This document shows positions 15,414 through 18,732 of a stretch of DNA of 18,732 bases, piece after piece. Within the stretch, counting starts at the first letter, position 1; each line of letters opens with the position of its first letter. The notes under the pieces are model-generated. The model was given only the letters and a program-made list of their open reading frames with translations, was not told the DNA's origin and searched no databases. This DNA is from Nitrospirota bacterium (GTDB lineage Bacteria; Nitrospirota; Thermodesulfovibrionia; Thermodesulfovibrionales; Magnetobacteriaceae): contig JADFXO010000041.1 of the NCBI GenBank assembly GCA_015233485.1, positions 1 to 18,732 on the forward strand, written 5' to 3'. The translations under genes and the position numbers were made by a program.

Positions 15414-16141
15414 TAGAATTATTTAAGACGCAACAGTTTACACACAAAGGCGGAAGGCCAAATAACGAGGACTATTGCGGGTTTGTGACGCTAGCGGGCT
15501 TGTCCTGCTGGGCAGTTGCCGACGGCGCCGGAGGCCATAACGGCGGAGAGGTTGCCTCTAAGACAGCGGTTGAGGCGATACTGGACGCCTTTAAGGCTGA
15601 ACCCGGGCTGTCTGTGAGCCATCTTAAGAAATACCTTGAAAGGGCACAGCAAGAGATAATTATAAAACAGAAAGCCCCTGATACCTGCTCCATGCGCACC
15701 ACGATAGTGCTACTGGTAAGCGATTATAACAACGCCCTGTGGGCGCACGCTGGAGATTCACGCCTTTACATGCTTAAAGATGGCCGCATATATTTTCAGA
15801 CCAAAGACCACAGCGTGCCTCAGGCCCTTGCCGGCGCCGGACAGATAAGCACAGAGCAGATACGCGGCCACCAGGACAGAAACCGAATCCTGAAATCCCT
15901 CGGCACTGAGGGCGGCGTCAGTGCAACAATCATGGACGTTAAGGTATCTGTAAAGAAGGGGGACGCCTTTTTGATCTGTACAGATGGTTTTTGGGACAAC
16001 ATAACGGAGACAGAGATGGAGATAGACTATGCGAAGTCTGAAACGCCGGAAGCGTGGCTAAAGCACATGCGCGCCAGGATAGTAAGGCGCGTAGACGGCG
16101 AATATGACAACTACTCGGCAATAGCGGTAAGCGCGGAATAA
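15410..16141 (+). CDS. PP2C-type Ser/Thr protein phosphatase, stand-alone
   Basis: The 243-residue cytoplasmic protein is a single PP2C domain, expected to remove phosphate from Ser/Thr residues with two Mn or Mg ions. Metal-site motifs are present: Glu20-Asp21 (PNNEDYCG), DGAGGHNGGE beginning at Asp38, AHAGDSRLYML, CTDGFWDN and a final YDNYSAIAV. It has no membrane segment or regulatory extension. It differs clearly from the PP2C part of the preceding gene in sequence, so the cluster has two unlike phosphatases. Its start overlaps the previous stop (ATGA), and only 15 bp separate it from the kinase gene, whose product it probably counteracts, as in PppA/PpkA pairs. Pairing is inferred from position. 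Confidence 0.93.
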   Translation: MIELFKTQQFTHKGGRPNNEDYCGFVTLAGLSCWAVADGAGGHNGGEVASKTAVEAILDAFKAEPGLSVSHLKKYLERAQQEIIIKQKAPDTCSMRTTIVLLVSDYNNALWAHAGDSRLYMLKDGRIYFQTKDHSVPQALAGAGQISTEQIRGHQDRNRILKSLGTEGGVSATIMDVKVSVKKGDAFLICTDGFWDNITETEMEIDYAKSETPEAWLKHMRARIVRRVDGEYDNYSAIAVSAE

Positions 16142-16156
16142 CCCTATGGACAGACT

Positions 16157-18088
16157 ATGGCATCGTTAAAGACAATATGTCCGGGGTGTTTTCAGGACAA
16201 AGGCGCAGTTGTAATCTGCCCTAAGTGCGGCTTCGATGAAAGCGAGGACCAGGGCTCGCTGGCCCTGCCGTTAAAGACAATCCTCAACGATAAAAAATAC
16301 ATCATCGGCAAGGTTCTCGGCAAACCCGGCGGCTTTGGCATAACCTACCTCGGCTGGGATATGACATTACACAACAGGGTGGCCATAAAGGAATACATCC
16401 CGCGCCAGCTGGCAAGCAGAAAAAGCGACAGAAAAACGCTTGAGCCGCACTCAAAAGAATCCGAACTGGATTTTAAATACGGCCTTGAGCAATTTTTGCA
16501 AGAGGCGCGAACGATTGCGAAATTTGACAACGTGCACATCGTAAGGATAAGGAGTTTTTTCGAGGAAAACTCCACCGCATACATAGTGATGGACTACTAC
16601 GACGGGATTCCCCTGATGGACTATTTAAGCAGACAGCCGGACGAAAAAATCCCATGGAAGACTGCCATTGATATAATGATGCCAATACTGGACGGACTAA
16701 GGGAGGTGCATGAAAACAATATCATACACAGGGATATTAAACCGCAAAACATATATATAACGACAGGAGGAAGGCCGATATTGCTGGATTTCGGGGCGGC
16801 AAGATATTCATTCGGCAATAAGACGCAGGCCCTGACCGTAGTGATGACCCCGGGCTATGCGCCGCCGGAACAGTACCATGCAAAAGGCAAGCAAGGCCCG
16901 TGGACGGATATATACGCCTGTGCGGCAACGCTTTATAATCTGATTACAGGAGAGGTACCAACAGACGCGGCGGAAAGATTAGCGCAAATAACTCTAAAAC
17001 CCCCGGTTGATATAGTTCCTGACATACCAAAATCCCTCAATGAAGCTATTTTAGCGGCCATGTCAATAGATCTGAACGCACGCCCCGCCTCAATAAAGGA
17101 TTTTCAGGATATGCTCTTAAACGCTGCTGATACAAAGGCTACATCCGATGAAAGCCCTAAGTCTGCCAAAATAGCCAAAATAAATTGGGCTGCCGCATTA
17201 AAAAATAAGAAAATTCAAAAAACCGTACTCGCAGTGTCAATAGCCGCCATACTAATAGCGCTCACCGTTACCGGCATTTCACTGTATGCAAGGGAAACGC
17301 AGAGGAAGGCCCAAATCGAAGAGCAACAGAAATCAGACGCACAAAAGGCCGCAGAGGCGAAACGATTAAAGGAAGAGGCGGCTAAAAAAAGGGAAGAGAC
17401 CAAAAAACAGGCAGCCATAGACCTTGAGCGTGGAAAGGCCTTCGCCTCTAAAAAAGACTACGCAAGCGCCATAGGGGCATATACCAAGTCCATAGAAAAT
17501 GAACGGGACGTAGTAAGTTATTATAACAGGGGGCTTGCCTATTTAGAATTGAAGCAATACAATAGCGCCGTCTCCGATTTTAGCGAGGCAATAAAAATCG
17601 ATCCCAAACAATATCTCTACTATATGAACCGTGCCATAGCGAATAGCAAGAGGAATTTCTATGCCGAGGCAATAGCGGATTTTCGCAGGGCGCTTGAGCT
17701 AAACCCCACGGATATGGAGCATCGCTATGAGATATACGTTGCAAAGGCAGCCGCGCACTTCGACGAAAAGGAGTACCCATCGGCTATTACCGACTACACC
17801 AACGCCATAAAAATAAATCCGAATAAAGACGGCGCATACGCCTACCGTGGATTCTTATATCAGATGACTGGCAATTGTGAGGCGGCAATAGAAGATTTCT
17901 CCAGGGCCATACAGCTATCTCCCAAAGAGGGATTTAACTACCGCCTCAGGGGCATTAGTTATTATGACAAAAAATGCCCGCTCATGGACGTTAAGAAAGG
18001 TAACTCCGACCTGACTACCGCGGTGCGCCTTGGGGACGAGGGTGCCAAAGAGGTAATCCTGAAACTCTCCTCAGAGGGACGGTTTTAA
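16157..18088 (+). CDS. Zinc-ribbon / Ser-Thr protein kinase - TM - TPR protein
   Basis: The 643-residue protein starts with a zinc ribbon (Cys8-x2-Cys11, Cys21-x2-Cys24). A eukaryotic-type kinase domain (about 48-320) follows, with a glycine loop at 55-61 (GKPGGFG), ATP-binding Lys78 (VAIKEY), catalytic HRDIKPQN (191-198), DFG (211-213) and a TPGYAPPEQY activation segment. All catalytic residues are intact. A membrane segment (about 356-376) and a charged Lys/Glu/Ala coiled coil (about 380-420) lead to about five TPR repeats reaching the C-terminus. Kinase inside and TPR outside is the expected topology. No strong Shine-Dalgarno precedes the ATG at 16157, and another ATG at 16146 is out of frame. 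It is the last gene of the cluster and the presumed writer of the marks read by the three FHA domains. Confidence 0.92.
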   Translation: MASLKTICPGCFQDKGAVVICPKCGFDESEDQGSLALPLKTILNDKKYIIGKVLGKPGGFGITYLGWDMTLHNRVAIKEYIPRQLASRKSDRKTLEPHSKESELDFKYGLEQFLQEARTIAKFDNVHIVRIRSFFEENSTAYIVMDYYDGIPLMDYLSRQPDEKIPWKTAIDIMMPILDGLREVHENNIIHRDIKPQNIYITTGGRPILLDFGAARYSFGNKTQALTVVMTPGYAPPEQYHAKGKQGPWTDIYACAATLYNLITGEVPTDAAERLAQITLKPPVDIVPDIPKSLNEAILAAMSIDLNARPASIKDFQDMLLNAADTKATSDESPKSAKIAKINWAAALKNKKIQKTVLAVSIAAILIALTVTGISLYARETQRKAQIEEQQKSDAQKAAEAKRLKEEAAKKREETKKQAAIDLERGKAFASKKDYASAIGAYTKSIENERDVVSYYNRGLAYLELKQYNSAVSDFSEAIKIDPKQYLYYMNRAIANSKRNFYAEAIADFRRALELNPTDMEHRYEIYVAKAAAHFDEKEYPSAITDYTNAIKINPNKDGAYAYRGFLYQMTGNCEAAIEDFSRAIQLSPKEGFNYRLRGISYYDKKCPLMDVKKGNSDLTTAVRLGDEGAKEVILKLSSEGRF

Positions 18089-18123
18089 AAGAATTGCCGT
18101 GATTCACAAGTAAAGAAACCCAG

Positions 18124-18732
18124 CTAAACTATTACAGCGGCGGGATCATCAATGCCAACTCTTTGCGACAGTTGGGCTAGTCCCGCACCATTCAAGTACC
18201 ATAGCCCCATTGTTTTTGCAAATTTCCTTGCTGATGGATTAAAGTCGGAAGTTGTCCAATAGGAATAAACAACTGGGGTGAGAACACCAAAGCTGCCTCT
18301 CTTTTCGTAAGCTTCCAACATTGCTGCTCCGATAAATGCCCTGATATCATTCTCAGTTATTAGATTGCCGGCATATCTTTTTGCCTGGCTGATAACAACT
18401 ACCTGTGAATTTTTTGGAGTTGGTATAATAATATTTTCCCCAATTGGAAGATTATAACCAATAAAATCCACACCACCATCATCTTTTTTATTTCCTGTAT
18501 GCTTAACTTCATTAGCACCAAGCTTTCTTAACAGTTTTGTACAATATTTTTCAAATCCTTCCGGCGTTAATTGTTTTAATTTGTCAACAATATGGATTTC
18601 TGGACGCTCTAATACCCTTATATATTCGTCATCGATCTCAATACGGGGTTCAACCCCATCTTCTTTGGAATTTGCGATAATATTCTCAAGCTCTTTAATA
18701 ATATCATCGTGTTTATCCTCTTCTTCATCGGC
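18124..18732 (-). CDS. Mrr-type restriction endonuclease, C-terminal part (start beyond window)
   Basis: Reading leftward from 18732, the frame is open for 202 residues to a TAG at 18126-18124. The Mrr_cat pattern is plain: LTPEGFEKYCTKLLRKLG, then DDGGVDFIG with the catalytic Asp89 of the fragment, then ISQAKRY (Gln116-x-Lys118), the QxK variant of the PD-(D/E)xK site. The C-terminal helices RAFIGAAMLEA and ARKFAKTMGLWYLNG resemble the Mrr end. Mrr enzymes cut DNA, often modified DNA. The upstream acidic part is of unknown role, and the true start is outside the window. The ATG at 18471 is internal to the catalytic domain and is not the start. The DNA is much richer in A+T than its neighbours (35 G+C in 18481-18600), suggesting acquisition. 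It converges on the kinase gene with a 35-bp gap. Confidence 0.85.
   Translation of the reverse strand, partial: ADEEEDKHDDIIKELENIIANSKEDGVEPRIEIDDEYIRVLERPEIHIVDKLKQLTPEGFEKYCTKLLRKLGANEVKHTGNKKDDGGVDFIGYNLPIGENIIIPTPKNSQVVVISQAKRYAGNLITENDIRAFIGAAMLEAYEKRGSFGVLTPVVYSYWTTSDFNPSARKFAKTMGLWYLNGAGLAQLSQRVGIDDPAAVIV

Noticed and set aside
18124..18471. Complete 115-residue protein starting at the minus-strand ATG 18471
   Set aside because: The frame stays open to the window edge, and the upstream part contains the first half of the Mrr catalytic domain, so this Met is internal.

Overview
This window looks like chromosomal DNA of a Gram-negative, probably anaerobic bacterium. An LPS-assembly-type LapA/LapB protein implies an outer membrane, and a corrinoid-activating ferredoxin/ASKHA protein points to corrinoid or acetyl-CoA-pathway metabolism. 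The richness in PAS kinases and the moderate GC content would suit Nitrospirota or a related anaerobic lineage. That placement is a guess from gene content, not a computed assignment. Nearly every gene lies on the + strand.

Layout. (1) 1-2684 is a housekeeping block: a 5'-cut glycogen-binding (CBM48) protein, nadD, rsfS and a LapA-LapB fusion-type TPR protein with a C-terminal zinc ribbon. (2) 2677-2712 is a perfect 36-bp palindrome with the canonical 16-bp ParB site TGTTTCACGTGAAACA at its centre. It overlaps the stop codon of the TPR gene. (3) 2748-7231 is a three-gene, overlapping signalling cassette: a soluble four-PAS histidine kinase, a receiver/HisKA_2 kinase hybrid, and a receiver-PAS protein. 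None has a DNA-binding output. (4) 7239-11096 is a RACo-type corrinoid activator gene overlapping mutL by 1 bp. The pair is bracketed by two 101-bp copies of one repeat in inverted orientation, differing at 6 positions by hand alignment. (5) 11202-18088 is a tightly packed five-gene cluster, probably driven by a sigma70-like promoter at 11131-11158. It encodes a zinc-ribbon/FHA protein, a vWA-TM-FHA protein, a PP2C-TM-trypsin-like-protease-TM-FHA fusion, a second PP2C phosphatase, and a zinc-ribbon/Ser-Thr kinase-TM-TPR protein. (6) 18124-18732 (minus strand) is the C-terminal 202 residues of an Mrr-type restriction endonuclease in clearly AT-richer DNA, converging on the cluster.

How they work together. 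The five-gene cluster is the most interesting part. Predicted topologies put every phosphorylation module (kinase, PP2C, FHA) in the cytoplasm, and put a vWA domain, a serine protease and TPR repeats outside the inner membrane. This would make a transmembrane Ser/Thr phospho-signalling system coupling envelope protein sensing, proteolysis or assembly to phospho-threonine recognition. It recalls vWA/PP2C/kinase triads such as TerY-P and the PpkA/PppA/Fha pathway of type VI secretion, but no Ter or Tss gene is visible here. The two-component cassette is a separate, cytoplasmic phosphorelay.
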